A DNA stretch of 64,000 nt from Lepus europaeus (lineage: Eukaryota; Chordata; Mammalia; Lagomorpha; Leporidae), in contig NC_084831.1 of assembly GCF_033115175.1 (NCBI RefSeq), positions 15,787,138 through 15,851,137 of the forward strand, in the 5' to 3' direction. The first letter of the stretch is position 1. Each line of letters opens with the position of its first letter. Shown piece after piece: positions 44,325 through 56,149 of this stretch. The notes beneath the pieces are model-generated. The model saw only the letters and a list, made by a program, of their open reading frames with translations. It was not told the origin of the DNA and did no database searches. The translations under genes and the position numbers were made by a program.

Positions 44325-46015
44325 CTTTCTGTCCACATCCTATTAGTTATGCATCCCTGGGAGGCCCTGATGAGTGCGGAAGGAGAGGCGTATTCGTGCT
44401 AGATCACAGAGGAGCCAGAGGCTTGGCTAAAGGACTTGGGATTTCGTTGTAAAGACAGAATCTGAGGATTCTGAGCAGGGAGTGACTTACTGAGACCTAT
44501 GGCCTGAATTCTGCACTGGGCCAAGGGGAATAAAGCCTCTAGAAACTGGATATGAATGATGTGGGTGTGGGATCTATGGTGCAGAAGAAAGGTTGGGAAC
44601 TCCTGGAGGTACAAGGATGCAGGGACCAAGAGCAGCCGCGAGTGCCAGAGAGCCCAGGGCCGGGGGGGACTGGAGGATGATTGCCATGGTGCTGATGGGA
44701 TGTCTGAGTACTGGGAAGTTTGGATATGGGTTGGGGCGGGGTGCTGGAGGAGGTAGAGACGCAGGGGGTCACCTGTGTAGAGGGAGTGACAAGTACACTC
44801 AGCAGCGGGCAAGGTGGAAGGAGTGGCAGAGTGATTCATTAGGAGTGTGATGGAGGTAGGTGACAGAAACCTACACACCCTGGTTCAGGCCATAAAGAGA
44901 TTTTACTGGCTGATGTCACTGGTCTGGATCCACCAGGTCAGGCAATGCCCCTGGGAATGGGTTTCACATGTCCATCTTTAAGCTCTGTTTCTTCCTCCCG
45001 TGTCCTGATCTCATTCTCAGTCAGACTCTCCCCTCACAGTGGGAAGGTGGCAGTAAGCAGTGTCATGGTCACAGCCTACCCTCAGCAAACAGGTGCACTG
45101 AACTGGACGGTTCTGACCAAAGTTGCAAAATTGAGCTCACTGGGGCCCAGGCCTGTTGTCGGAATGCTGTGGCCACAGGGCTCTCTGCAACGCTCCCGAC
45201 GGCCAAGCCTGGGCCACGGCCCTTCCCTGCAGATGAAGGCGGAGCCATCTCCAGAGTCACATGGGGGAGGAGAAGTGGAAACGCTGTTACCAGAAGGATG
45301 CTCATTGGACACAGCACTGGTAACCACAGGGGAGGGGAGCTGGGGACCCAGGGGCTGACTTTCAGGTTCATGTGAGGCAGCTACAGCCCGTGGGGCAGAG
45401 GAGAGCAGGCCCAAGGAGGCTGGGGTCTACCCAGCAGCAAGAAACGGGGTCGATGAGGATCAGGCAGTAAGGCCTCTAACACGTGGGGCTGTGACAAGGC
45501 GAGGGGAGCCCTTCTGACAAAACCTGAGAACATGATAGACAGAGTGCTAGGTAAGTGCATGTCCTCAAAGGCAGGACAAGCCCGTGGTCAGGTGGCATTC
45601 GATCAAGACAGCGACGCTGATGGACAGGACACTGGGGACCAATGGGCCTGCAAGATAGCCGAATGGGCACTGGTCTCATGGAGGGAGAAGATGATCACAC
45701 TGCTGTCAGGCTTCAGAAACTGCGCTATGCACTGCTGTGATGGACAATTTGGAAAAGCCCCAGGCAACCTAGACTCCAAGGGGAGGAGATGGGGACCACA
45801 CTTGGAAAGCAGCCTTGACAAATGGTGTTGCACTCGACAAGGAAAGCCGCTCATAGTGTAGTTTTGAGAGAGAAAATCATATCTATCAGATTGCAGTCTC
45901 TTTTTGTGCAGTGAATGTGTACACACATAGAAAAAGTTCTTGAAGGTGCACACCAGTATGTCAGCAGTTGGTGTCATTGGCTGTAGAATACAGCTGAAGT
46001 TCACCTGCAGATCCT
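44325..46015. other. Unassigned intergenic sequence
   Basis: 1.7 kb with no C-SINE and no recognised gene. Confidence 0.5.
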
Positions 46016-46021
46016 TCTCTT

Positions 46022-46265
46022 TTCTTAAAGAAAAAGATTTGATTATTTATTTGATGGGCAGAGTGACAGAGAGCAATATCTTCCATCTGCGGGTTCACAC
46101 CCCAAATGCTTGCAACAGCTACAGCCAGGAGCAGGGAGCTCCACGGGGATCTCCCACCTGGGTGGTAGAAACCCAAGTACTTGGATCATCATCTGCTGCC
46201 TCCCGGGACACTGGCAGGACTCTGGATCTGCAGTAAGGAGGAGCAGGGTGAGTAGTGGCTGAACC
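46022..46265 (-). repeat. C-SINE, old
   Basis: ATTTGATGGGCAGAGTGACA, CCATCTGCGGGTTCACACCC, CATCTGCTGCCTCCCGGGAC. Confidence 0.88.
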
Positions 46266-46489
46266 TGCTGCCACTCGCTGGCCCTTGTCTGCTGGTCTCG
46301 ATACTCAGCCTGCCCTGCGCTGGGAAACCCTGGTGGCCAACTACAGGCAGCCGCCCGAGCCGAAGTCCAGCTCTGCCACAGCCTGACTTGCTGACCACAG
46401 GCAAGTCCCTTAACAGGCTTGAACTTCAGTTTAGGCATCATAAATGGGACTTGGGTTGGGTAACAGTTCTTATATCACAGGGTGGCTTT

Positions 46490-46757
46490 TTTTTTTTTAA
46501 GATTTATTTATGTGAAGGCAAAGTGATGTATACAGAAGGAGAGACAGATCGTCCATCTGCTGGTTGGCTGCATGGGGAAGCCAGGAGCCTGGAAACACAT
46601 CTGGGTTTCCAACATGGGTGGCGGCAGCCCAAGCATTTGAGCCATCCTCTGCACCTCCCCAGGTGCGTTAGAAGGCTCTGGGTTGGAAGCAGAACAGCTG
46701 GAACTGGAACCAGTGGATCTCAGCTGGGGCTTAACCTGCTATGCCATGAAGCCACCC
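46490..46757 (-). repeat. C-SINE, old
   Basis: TTTAAGATTTATTTATGTGA, GTCCATCTGCTGGTTGGCTG, GCTATGCCATGAAGCCACC. Confidence 0.88.
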
Positions 46758-46762
46758 TGGTG

Positions 46763-46767
<5 letters not shown>

Positions 46768-46805
<38 letters not shown>

Positions 46806-47127
46806 TTTTTTTGACAGGCAGAGTGGATAGTGAGAGAGAGAGAGACAGAGAGAAAGGTCTTCCTTTTTGCCGTTGGTTCACCCTCCAATGGCCGCTGCGG
46901 CCGGCACACTGCGCTGATCCGAAGCCAGGAGCCAGGTGCTTCTCCTGGTCTCCCATGCAGGTCAGGGCCCAAGGACTTGGGCCATCCTCCACTGCACTCC
47001 CGGGCCACAGCAGAGAGCTGGCCTGGAAGAGGGGCAACCAGGATAGAATCCGGCGCCCCGACCGGGACTAGAACCCGGTGTGCCGGCACCGCAAGGCGGA
47101 GGATTAGCCTGCTAAGCTATGGCACCG
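46768..47127 (-). repeat. C-SINE, young, full length
   Basis: (TTTC)n tail complement, GACAGGCAGAGTGGATAGTG, GGATTAGCCTGCTAAGC. Target-site duplication GCCACCCTGGTGCTTTC at 46751-46767 and 47128-47144. Confidence 0.97.
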
Positions 47128-47149
47128 GCCACCCTGGTGCTTTCAATTA

Positions 47150-47795
47150 GCTACTACTGCATGCAAAGCTTCAGCACCTACAGCAGACCCTCAAAGTGTC
47201 GTCTTCATGCGTAAACAACACAAAAGAAAGCACACCTATCGATCTACTAGAATCGCGCGTCTGTCTTGGAGGGGTCAGTAAGGGAATCCTTCCTGAGATC
47301 AGCGATGTTTCCAGCACTGGGGGACATCTGAGAATAACCGAGGGAGCGCCCTGTTCGCCCGAGGCTGGCGCACCAGAAGGGAGCAGAGGAGCAGGTGCGG
47401 CGACAGCAGGATGGCCCAGGGCAGCGGCAACACCTGAGGGCTGCGAGCCACCCAAAGGCCTGGGCGAGAGGGGCAAGCAGGAGACGCAAGGCCCGTGGTG
47501 GTGGTGGTGGGGGAGTCTCTGAGCCACGGGGAGGCCCAGGAGGCTGCAGCGGGGACACCGCGGTGTAGACAGAGTAAAGCAGCCAGCCTACGGCTCCCTG
47601 ACCCAGGCTGGCAGGGTGACCTCGCGCAGGCCCTCGTGGAGATTTTTCCTCTTCTCTGCGAAAACAGGGAGCATGCTTTGCTTCACAAGGTTGCAAAGCT
47701 CCGAAGACTCGTCAGCGGAAGCGCACAGAACACCGCAGCTCACAGCATCATCACCAGCACAACCACGGGAAAGAGCCGTGCAGAGCACAGCCCAG
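47150..47795. other. Sequence upstream of the CDC42 promoter
   Basis: Moderately GC-rich and SINE-free; no exon called. Large open frames continuing into the CpG island are compositional. Confidence 0.5.
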
Positions 47796-47949
47796 AGCCA
47801 ACGGACGCATCACATTGCGCGTGCGCGAGGCGCGGGCGGGGCCAAGGAGGGGGCGGGGCGAGTAGGCACCGCCCGGGACCGCCCACGCCTCTGCTCTCTC
47901 CCCGCCCCTCCCACTTCCGCAGGCACCCAACCGTGCGTCTCCTGCGTGC

Positions 47950-47957
47950 TGACGTCA
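47950..47957. promoter_or_regulatory. CRE palindrome TGACGTCA
   Basis: Perfect CREB/ATF site just upstream of CDC42 exon 1. Confidence 0.6.
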
Positions 47958-47959
47958 GG

Positions 47960-48028
47960 TGCGTGCCCCTGTCCGGCAGCGGAGGAGACCCCGCGCAGTG
48001 CTGCCAACGCCCCGGTGGAGAAGCTGAG
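47960..48028 (+). other. CDC42: CDC42 noncoding exon 1 (5' UTR)
   Basis: The segment ends GGTGGAGAAGCTGAG followed by GTGAGT at 48029. Mammalian CDC42 leaders carry this GTGGAGAAGCTGAG just before the exon 1-2 junction, in the first noncoding exon. The 5' end is uncertain and start sites are probably spread. The coding start (MQTIKCVVVGDGAVGKTC region) is not present in the window. Confidence 0.75.
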
Positions 48029-48919
48029 GTGAGTGCGGGGCCCGAGACTCCCCGCGGATGCGGCTTCCCCGCGGTCCCGTCCCCGCCGCGCCGCGCCTGC
48101 TTCCCCCCGTCGTCGGGGGCAGCCTGGCTCAGGCGCCGCGGGGAGCCCGCGAGCGCGGAGCGCGGGGCAGTGCGCGGCTCGCGCTGCGCCCTCCGGAGGC
48201 GCCCGGGGCCGGGTTCTGTGGGGGAGCCGCGGGCAGGCGCTTGTGGCGGGGGGCGCGGGGGCGCGGGGGCGCGGAGCCGCGCTGGCCGGGGTCGGGGCGC
48301 CGGGCCGAGCGCGCGGGCGGGGCCGGGCTGTCACCGGGCAGCGGCGGAAGGAAGGGGTCACACCCATCCCGGCCGCCGGCTCCCCTCCCCCGCGGTCGGG
48401 CCCCGCGGTCGGCCGCGCGCGGGCGGCGGGGCCCTGGTCCCGGGGCCGGGGCCGCGGAGCCGCTCGCGGGCGCCCGGGCGGGCAGGCGCCGGGCACCGGA
48501 GTGGCAGGGCTGGGTGCTGCCCACCGCGCTCGGGCTTCCACTTCCTGCTTCGCCGCGCGCCGCCGCGGACATTTTGCGGCGGGCGGGGGAGGGGAGCGGA
48601 ATTGCGACCGCGGCGGGGCCGTGGCCGCGGGCAGGGCGGGCAGCTCGCCCACTGCCCGCGGCTGGGCCTGCGCCTCGCAGCCCGGGGCGGGTCTGAGCCG
48701 GCTTCTGCCGGCCTCCCGGTGCCCCCGAGCCGCCGTCGCCCTCTCCCCGCCGTCGCTGCCGGGGCGGCCGCGGCCTCCCTTGCGGGCCGGTCCCGGAGCG
48801 CGCGCGGAGCCGTCGTGGGGCCGCCTGCGGGGTCGTCTGACCGGGGCGGGGGGCGGGATTTTCTTTGTTCGTTTGTTTTTTTCTCCCCTTGAAGTCCGGG
48901 GGAAACGCGGTGTGGACGA

Positions 48920-48927
48920 TGACGTCA
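48920..48927. promoter_or_regulatory. CRE palindrome TGACGTCA, intron 1
   Basis: Second perfect CREB/ATF site, about 0.9 kb into CDC42 intron 1, in context GATGACGTCATCG. Confidence 0.55.
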
Positions 48928-49234
48928 TCGCCGTCAGAGGGGCGAGCGCACTCCCTCCAACAAGCCGGGCCCCCGCGGAGGGCGGCGGCGCGCGGGGCCT
49001 CGGGCGGTCCCGGGTGGGTGCTCCCCGCGCCCTGCCACCCTCCCGCGCGGAGGTGCTGGTGAGCTCCTGCCGGCCGCCCGGAGAGGGAGGTGTAAGGTCT
49101 CAGGAGCACCTGCCCCGCCGCGCGGACCGTGCTCTGCTGGAGCGGGCCTGTGCCCGGGGATCCTTTGCCCCAGGCTCTGTGACCCCTCGCCCCCCATGGC
49201 GGACTTCCTGGAGGCGGAGGACCCACCCACGTGG

Positions 49235-50395
49235 GTGGCAGGGATGTGTTGGAAACCTGTTTTTACACCCAGTCGTTGCTTGCTGGACACTTTTTTATCA
49301 TTAAAATTAATTTTGGATTTTGAAAACAGTACTTACTACTAGCAACTCTGTGATGGGTCCCCCTCGGGGTGTCCCGCGGCCGTCTCCCCTGAGTGCCAGG
49401 CGCAGCGCACAGAGAGGTCACTGCCCGGCCCAGCAGCTCCAGCTGTGGTAGGCGCTGCGGGGAGGTAGCTCGTGTCGGAACAGGTCTTTCCCAGCGCGTC
49501 TCGTTTGTGCGGATGAACGGATTGCTTAAGGGGTGACGGGGTGACGGGTTCACCTGAGCTTTCTGTAGTGTGGGCGTCATGGACGCTGGTGGCGTGGAGC
49601 TGGCCAGTGCGGGGGGTGGTCTTCTGAATGCGCTGGGAGCCTCGGTGGGCTTCTTGTTTCAGAAACGCACAGTTGTGACACTCGCCTCTTGCTGAACTTC
49701 CTGAGTCCATATTTGAGAACTTTCCTCGTGTACATAATTTTGTATCTTTTCTTTAGAAATGTACCAGGGTAGTTTAAGTTTTTAGACTTGAGGAGATAAG
49801 GGATTGATAACTGAGTATGACAAATGAGCTCTTTTTCCAGTTACTTGTCCACTGCTTGGAAGGTATCATACCCACTGTTGCCCTGAAAATGCTCACCTGC
49901 TGTGGCTGACACGTGCCTGGTTACGCCTAACTCTGGGGCCTGCCGGGTCTGTATAGGGCCTAGAGTAGGCGGAGGCTTAGAGGCAGTGAGGGTCCGGAGC
50001 TTTCTCTCACGCCAAGGATGGTTTCCCTTTATTAGCGTCCTTTTCCACTTGGCGTTTTTTGATCTGGTTATTTTTGAAGTGGTTACAGTAATTAGATGTT
50101 TTCATCCAGGAGCTGTCAAGTTAGGAAAGCACTGAGATGCAGTCCGCCATGCCTGTCTGGTGAGCAGTGTTAGGCTCGCTTAGACCTAGAAGTCAGTTGT
50201 TTTTTTATTTATAGATAGATTTTTAGTGCAGGTCTCTCTTGTTGAGAGGATGAGGACCAGGTGCTGAGGCCTCTCCTGAGAGGAAGGGGTTAACATTGTG
50301 TCCCTTTATCTCCTATGAATGATCTCTGCAGCCCAGGGTGGTAAAGGGCCCCATTCTAGGCTTCTGTGAGAAAGCCTTGTTCACTGTTCTCTTCC
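49235..50395. other. CDC42 intron 1, SINE-free
   Basis: Nothing recognised. Confidence 0.5.
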
Positions 50396-50520
50396 AGATA
50401 CATTTCTTGTCCAGTTAAGTTCCTTGAGGGCCAGAGCTCTGGCCTGGCCCAGGCACCCAGCGCCTAGAGTGCTGCCAGACATACTGCAGGCTTCAAGAAA
50501 TGTTTGTCAACTGAATGAAT
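50395..50520 (+). repeat. L2 3' end
   Basis: GTTCCTTGAGGGCCAGAGCT, AATGTTTGTCAACTGAATGA in L2 order. Confidence 0.65.
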
Positions 50521-50769
50521 TTGATGATGTCTGAGGGGAACCTTTTCCTCTCTGCATATCCCGTAGGCCTTTGTGTGATGTCTCCTGAGGTGGCTTTGTG
50601 CTTTGTCAGCCAGATCCGTAATTGGGCGTATCGGACTGGGAATCGGGACCTCTCTTTACCTGACCTTACTCATCTGTTCAGGCCAGGAACTTCTGCAGCT
50701 GCCAGCACTCGGGAAATCTTACTGGACTGAACATCTTATCTATTTGGACAGTATAGCAACACTTGGGAT

Positions 50770-51085
50770 TTTTTTTTTTTTAAAGATTTATTTATTTATT
50801 TGAAAGAGTTACAGAGAAAGAGATTTTCTATCCACTGGTTCACTCCCCAAATGGCCATAGTGGCTGGGGCTGGGCCATACTGAAGGCAGCAGTCTGGAGC
50901 TGCTTCTGGGTCTCCCAGGTGGGTGGCAGGGGCCTGAAGACTTGAACCATCTTCCATTGCTTTCGCTGGTGCATTAGCAGGGAGCTGGATGGGAAGTGTC
51001 TCGAACAGGTCTCGAACCTGTGCCCAAACGGGATGCCAGCTTTGCAGGCAGAGCTTTACCTGCTACGCCACAGTGCCTGGCCCCA
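50770..51085 (-). repeat. C-SINE
   Basis: TAAAGATTTATTTATTTATT, CCACTGGTTCACTCCCCA, CGCCACAGTGCCTGGCCCC. Confidence 0.95.
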
Positions 51086-51089
51086 GGAA

Positions 51090-51535
51090 GTCTTGACAAC
51101 TAGTTCTCTTACTCTCCTAAAATTATGCACACTTAATGTTTGTTTTCTTATCTTCTTGTTTTCCTCTTTGTCTTCATTTGAAAATAACAGCCTTTTTTTT
51201 TTTTTTTTTTGCCTCCTCTTTCCCTCTGCAGTGTCAAGTTCCTGGTCATGTTATGCTTTGTCCCTTACCAGATTCTACTTTTAGTTACTCATCCCTTTAG
51301 TCCAAAATATTTTTCCTAAAGCAGTTTTTATTACTGCCCATTTCAGCTATGTCTACCATTGCTGCTATTATAAGTCGTTTGATGTCACAGTTCTTTCTCA
51401 CTGGTGACAGTCACTTTTGGGACATTGGTCTCAAAACTGCTTACTCTGTCGTGAAACCAAGTGTTCTGCACTGTGTATTCTTGAAGTGTGTACTGCCGTT
51501 ACAGTGCTTCAAAATGTGGACAGGAAGTGCCAGAG
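51090..51535. other. Unassigned intron sequence
   Basis: T19 run near 51192; nothing else recognised. Confidence 0.5.
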
Positions 51536-51537
51536 TA

Positions 51538-51862
51538 TTTTTTTTTTTTTAAGATTTATTTATTTATTTGAAAGAGTTACACAGAGAGAGAAGGAGGCAG
51601 AGAGAGAGAGAGAGGTCTTCCATCTGCTGGTTCACTCTCCAAATGGTTGCAACGGCTGGAACTGTGCTGATCCAAAGCCAGGAGCCAGAAGCTTCTTCCA
51701 GGTCTCCCACGTGGGTACAGGGGGCCTAGGACTTGGGCCATCTTCCACAGCTATCCCAGGCTATATATAGAAGAGAACTGAATCGGAAGTGGAGCAGCCA
51801 GGACTCAAACTGGCACCTCTGGTAGTGGCTTCACTGGCTATGCCACAGCGCCATTCCCAAGG
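51538..51862 (-). repeat. C-SINE
   Basis: TAAGATTTATTTATTTATTT, CATCTGCTGGTTCACTCTCC, GCCACAGCGCCATTCCC. Confidence 0.95.
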
Positions 51863-51969
51863 GTACTTTTTAAAAAGCTCATAGAAAACGGAATTAAATA
51901 ATAAGTTTATATTGGTGCAAAATATTTCTGATATCCATGCAAACAAGTAAAGTGATTAAAAGTATAGAC

Positions 51970-52232
51970 CCTGGGGATGATTGGCCTGCTGGTTAAGATG
52001 CCCACATCTCATACTGGAATGCCTGAGTTTGGTGCCCAGTTCCAGCTCCTGATTCCAGCTTTGCCAATGTAGATGCAGCAGTGATGGTTCAGGTAATCCT
52101 TCACTCCTGAAAAAGACCTGGGTTGCATTCCTGGCTTTGGCCCCAGCCCAGCCCTGGCCATTGTGGGCTAGGGAGTGAACTAGCAGATGGGAGCTCTTTC
52201 TCTGCCTCATAAATAAATAAATAATTCAAACC
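51970..52232 (+). repeat. C-SINE, old
   Basis: GATTGGCCTGCTGGTTAAGA, GTGAACTAGCAGATGGGAGC, AATAAATAAATAATTC. Confidence 0.85.
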
Positions 52233-52244
52233 AACCAACCGTAG

Positions 52245-52415
52245 ACTCTAGTAAGATTGGCTCGATTCAACTCCTGGCTCTGCCTTCATTACCTGTGGGA
52301 AGTCCAGATAACGTCATTATGAATTTCGTTTACCACTTGTAAAGATAAGGCAGTAATAGTGCCCACCTCACAGTGTTGTTACAAAGATTAGCTCAGTTAA
52401 TATTCATACATGCTT
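52245..52415 (+). repeat. MIR
   Basis: CAACTCCTGGCTCTGCCTTC, CACAGTGTTGTTACAAAGAT in forward MIR order. Confidence 0.7.
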
Positions 52416-52619
52416 TCAATTTTTTTTTGCAGCAAAATGTGTTTTTCATTAATTAGGAAGAGTAACCGAAGGGTAGAGACAGAGATTGATCTTTCACCTG
52501 CTGGTTCATTCTGCAGATGTCCGCAGCATAAACATATTAAAAAGATCCCTCTGCAGACCAATCTCATGAACCAATAACAAATTTAAAAATTTCACCTTTT
52601 TACTTAAAAAAAAAAAAAT

Positions 52620-52955
52620 CACTTGTTTTCATCCGCTTCCAAGACAACAGTAGCGGGGGCAGGGGTAAAGGCAGGGAGGGAGGGAAGAAGGGAGAGATCT
52701 CTGATTGGTGGTTAATTCACCAAATGGCCTCAACAGCCAGGGCTGGTTCAGGTCAGAGACTCCTGGAACTCCATCTGAGTTTCCCAAGTGCCGGCAGGGG
52801 CCCAAGCCCTTAAACCAACATCTGCCATCTCCCAGGAGCAGTAGCAGGAAGCTGAATCTGAGGAGTATCAGGGACAGTAACCAGCACCCCCGTGTGGAAT
52901 GCTGGTACACTCAGTGTCAGCGTAGTCTGCTGTGCTACCATGCAGGTGCCAGGAA
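52620..52955 (-). repeat. C-SINE, old
   Basis: GATTGGTGGTTAATTCACC, CAACAGCCAGGGCTGGTTCA, TGCTACCATGCAGGTGCC. Confidence 0.85.
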
Positions 52956-53164
52956 TGGTGATTTGAAGCCTGTTCATCTTTTAAAGGAATCAAGGTTTCT
53001 TGCCTGTTGTTTATCTGTGCTCTTTATTAGGAGCTGCTGTATTGTTTAACATTCTTCAAGTGCTACTGCCCACTTAGTAATAATTAATGTAAATTTTAGT
53101 TTAGTATGTGAATTATACATTTTTGAACTTAAATGATGTTTTACTGAAAGCTAATTGCTATGAA

Positions 53165-53260
53165 GAGGTCTGGGCCAGGCTGAAGCAAGGAGTCAGGAAT
53201 TCCATCCTGGTTTTCCACATAGGTGGCAGAGGCACAAGTACTTGGGCCAATTTCCGAACC
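53165..53260 (-). repeat. C-SINE fragment
   Basis: GAAGCAAGGAGTCAGGAATT to CAAGTACTTGGGCCA; absent from the matching place in block A. Confidence 0.75.
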
Positions 53261-53639
53261 ATAAGATCAGACTGATTGGTACTGTTATGAAAACTCACAT
53301 GAAATGCAGAGTTGGCATTTAACTGGTCAAATGGAAAATTAAAAAAGTTTATTTTAGCAAAGCAAGCATAAAACGTTATCTCCATTCAAGGAAAAGTGTT
53401 ACTAAAGTCTGGTTCTTCTTAGCTGCCATCCTGAAAAAATAATTGCTGTTTTTTCAAGGACAAGATTGCATATATTTCTTTGATACATTTCATTTCTCCT
53501 GAGCTCTGGTGGAGATGTTCAGCAGTGCTATCCTGTGCAGCGTGTGCTCGAGAGCAGGGTAAAGAAGCTGTTTTCTGCCATCTGCTATTTGGATATTTAC
53601 TCACAGGCCACTAAAACGATCAACTTAAAAGTTACCTTG

Positions 53640-53995
53640 CTGGGGCCATCGTTGTGGCATAACAGGTTAAGTTACCACCTGTGATGCCTCCATTCCGTAC
53701 GAGCACTGGTTCAAGTTCCGGCTGCCCACTTCTGATCCCGCTCCCTTCTAATGTGCCTGGGAAAGCAACAGATAACACAGTACCTGGGTCCCTGCCACCC
53801 CAAGTGGGAGACCAGGGTTGAGTTCCTGGCTCCTGGCTTCTGGCTTTGACCTGCCCCAGCTCCAGCTGTTCCAGCCATTTGGGGAGTGAATCAACAGATG
53901 GAAGATCCCTCTCCCTCTTTCTCCCTGTCTCCCCTCTCTCCCTCACCTCCTGTAGTGCTGCCTTTTAAATAAATAAATCAATCTTGAAAAAATTA
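53640..53995 (+). repeat. C-SINE
   Basis: GGGGCCATCGTTGTGGCATA, GGGGAGTGAATCAACAGATG, AAATAAATAAATCAATC. Confidence 0.93.
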
Positions 53996-54339
53996 GCCTG
54001 CTGTACATTTATTGAATCTGGAGTCCCACTTGCAGTTGCCTTGCCAGGGTCAGACCAGATGAGTTCACAGGCCTCATGTGGCCCACAGTCTGGATGTTCC
54101 CCACCTGTGCTCTAGAGTGACGCTTCGCTACTCTGTTTGAATCAAGACAGCCATGGAAAAGTATTTGTGTGCCACCATGCATGAGACAAAGGAAAGGTTG
54201 CTCTTGGTTGGCTAGAGTTGTTGGGAGACCTCACATGCCAGGAGAGCCTGGGGAGTGATGTGTCAGGTACACCCGTGTCCAGTCTCTGTTAAGTGGCACC
54301 TGGAGCTGGCTTCTGTTGGATATTTAAAGCCAGTCATAA

Positions 54340-54390
54340 CACACACACACATACACACACACACGCATAAATAAGTAAAATATATATAAA
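54340..54390. repeat. (AC)n and (TA)n simple repeat
   Basis: ACACACACACACATACAC followed by AAATATATATAAAAAGG; matches the simple repeat at 11430-11487 in block A. Confidence 0.85.
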
Positions 54391-54394
54391 AAGG

Positions 54395-54655
54395 AAAGAG
54401 TGCTATCTCATCTGCTGGTTCATTTCCTAGATACCTGCAATAGCTAAGGCTGGGCCAGGGGCCAGGAACCTAATCCAGGTTTTCCACACGGGTGCCAGGG
54501 TCCCAGCCACTTACGTCATCACCTGCTGCCTCACAGGGTACATATAAGTAGGAAGCTAGAATCAGGAGCAGAGCCAGGGCTTGAACCCAGACATTCTGAT
54601 ATGGGATGTGGATGTTCCCAGAGGTGTCTTAACCTCTACGCAAATGCCTGCCTCA
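54395..54655 (-). repeat. C-SINE, old
   Basis: ATCTCATCTGCTGGTTCATT, AGGGCTTGAACCCAGACATT; orthologous in position to the copy at 11490 in block A. Confidence 0.87.
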
Positions 54656-54659
54656 TTTT

Positions 54660-55059
54660 AATTTTAATTTTTCACTGTATTTGAAAGATGGAGGGGCTGG
54701 CGCCTCGGCTCACTAGGCTAGTCCTCTACCTGCAGCTCTGGTACTCCAGATTCTAGTCTGGGTTGGGGCGCTGGTTCTGTCCCGGTTACTCTTCTTTCAG
54801 TCCAGCTCTTTGCTGTGGCCTGGGAAGGCAGTGGAGGATGGCCCAAGTGCTTGGGCCCTGCACCTGCATGGGAGACCAGGAGGAAGCACCTGGCTCCTGG
54901 CTTCAGATCGGCGCAGCGCCTGCCTTAGCGACCATTTGGGGGGTGAACCAACGGAAGGAAGACCTTTCTCTGTCTCTCTCACTGTCTAACTCTGCCTGTC
55001 AAAAAAAAAAAAAAAAAAAAAGAAGACTTTTCTCTCTGTCTCTCTCTCTAACTCTGTCC

Positions 55060-55093
<34 letters not shown>

Positions 55094-55378
55094 GAAAGAA
55101 AGAAAGATGGAGGGTAAGCGGACAGACACAGACATAAATCTTCCATTTTCTGGTTTACTTCCCAAATGACTGCATCAGGTAGGGCAGGATCAGGTTGAAG
55201 CCAGGAGTCTAAGTTACTTTGGGTCTCCCATGTAGGTAGCAGAGACCTAGGTACTTGACCCATCACCTGCTGTCTCCCAGCGTGTGCACTAGCAGCAGTA
55301 TGGAATTGGAAGCAGAGCTGGGACGAGATTTAGGTACTTTGATATCAGTTGCAGGGTTTTGGATTTACCAGGTGGCGA
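54660..55378 (-). repeat. C-SINE, old, interrupted by a younger C-SINE
   Basis: Left part to 54693 (TTTCACTGTATTTGAAAGATG), right part from about 55098 (GACAGACACAGACATAAATC). Counterpart of the copy at 11790 in block A. Confidence 0.9.
54694..55097 (+). repeat. C-SINE nested, young subfamily, duplicated tail
   Basis: GGGGCTGGCGCCTCGGCTCA head; two consecutive CTTTTCTCT/TCTCTCTAACTCTG + A-run tails (to 55018 and 55087). GAAAGATGGAGG is repeated on both sides. Confidence 0.94.
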
Positions 55379-55405
55379 CTTAGCTGCTATGCTGAATACT
55401 CTTTG

Positions 55406-55425
55406 TGTGTGTGTGTGTGTGTATT
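55406..55425. repeat. (GT)n
   Basis: Short GT dinucleotide run. Confidence 0.85.
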
Positions 55426-55427
55426 TA

Positions 55428-55745
55428 ATAAGATTTATTTATTTGAAAGGCAGAGTTACATGGGTGGGGGAGTGGGGAGAGAAGACTTCCATCCGCTGGT
55501 TCACTCCCCAAATGACTGCAATGGCTGGGGCTGAGCTGGGCTGATCGGAAGCCAGAGCTAGGAGCTTCTTCCGGGTCTCCTATGTCAGTGCGGGGGCCCA
55601 AGGACTTGGACCATCTTCCACTGCTTTCCCAGGTGCATTAGCAGAGAGCTGGATAGGAAGTGGAGCAGCTGGAACTTTAACTGGTGCCCATATGGGATGC
55701 TGGCATTGCAGGTGGCTTTTCCCGCTATACCACAGCACTAGCACC
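55428..55745 (-). repeat. C-SINE
   Basis: TAAGATTTATTTATTTGAAA, CATCCGCTGGTTCACTCCCC, CCACAGCACTAGCACCC. Confidence 0.96.
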
Positions 55746-55754
55746 CCCATATGT

Positions 55755-56072
55755 ATTTTTTTAAATTAATTTATTTGAAAGAGTTACACAGAGAGAGGAG
55801 AGGCAAAGAGAGAGAGGTCTTCCATCTGCTGGTTCACTCCCCAATCAGCTGCAATGGCTGGAGCTGCGCCAATCTGAAGCCAGGGGCCAGAGCTTCTTCC
55901 AGGTCTCCCCTGCGGGTGCAGGGGCCCAAGGACTTGGGCCATTCTCCACTGCCTTCCCAGGCCACAGCAGAGCTGGATCGGAAGTGGAGCAGTCAGGATT
56001 CGAACCAGAACTCATATGGAATGCCAGCACTCAGGCGGTGGCTTTACCTGCTACACCACAGTGCTGGCCCTC
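55755..56072 (-). repeat. C-SINE
   Basis: AAATTAATTTATTTGAAAGA, CATCTGCTGGTTCACTCCCC, CCACAGTGCTGGCCC. Confidence 0.96.
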
Positions 56073-56149
56073 CCATGTGTATTTTTAATTGACACGGTAA
56101 TAGTACGTATTTATGCAGTATAGTGTGGTGTTTCAGCATATAAGTATGT

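Larger units (their letters stand above)
47800..49230 (+). promoter_or_regulatory. CDC42: CDC42 CpG island promoter
   Basis: A 1.4-kb CpG-dense region without a TATA box. Upstream of exon 1 are an NRF1-like GCGCGTGCGCGA (about 47817-47828), two SP1-type GGGCGGGG motifs (about 47836-47860), and a perfect palindromic CRE TGACGTCA at 47950-47957. A second perfect CRE lies at 48920-48927 in intron 1. Housekeeping-type promoter of the Rho-family GTPase gene. Factor identities are motif inference. Confidence 0.8.

Noticed and set aside
47495-49304. Long open frames (over 400 codons) on both strands over the CDC42 CpG island
   Set aside because: Overlapping frames on both strands, composed of Arg, Gly, Pro and Ala, follow from CpG-rich DNA with few stop codons; the region is a promoter and noncoding exon.
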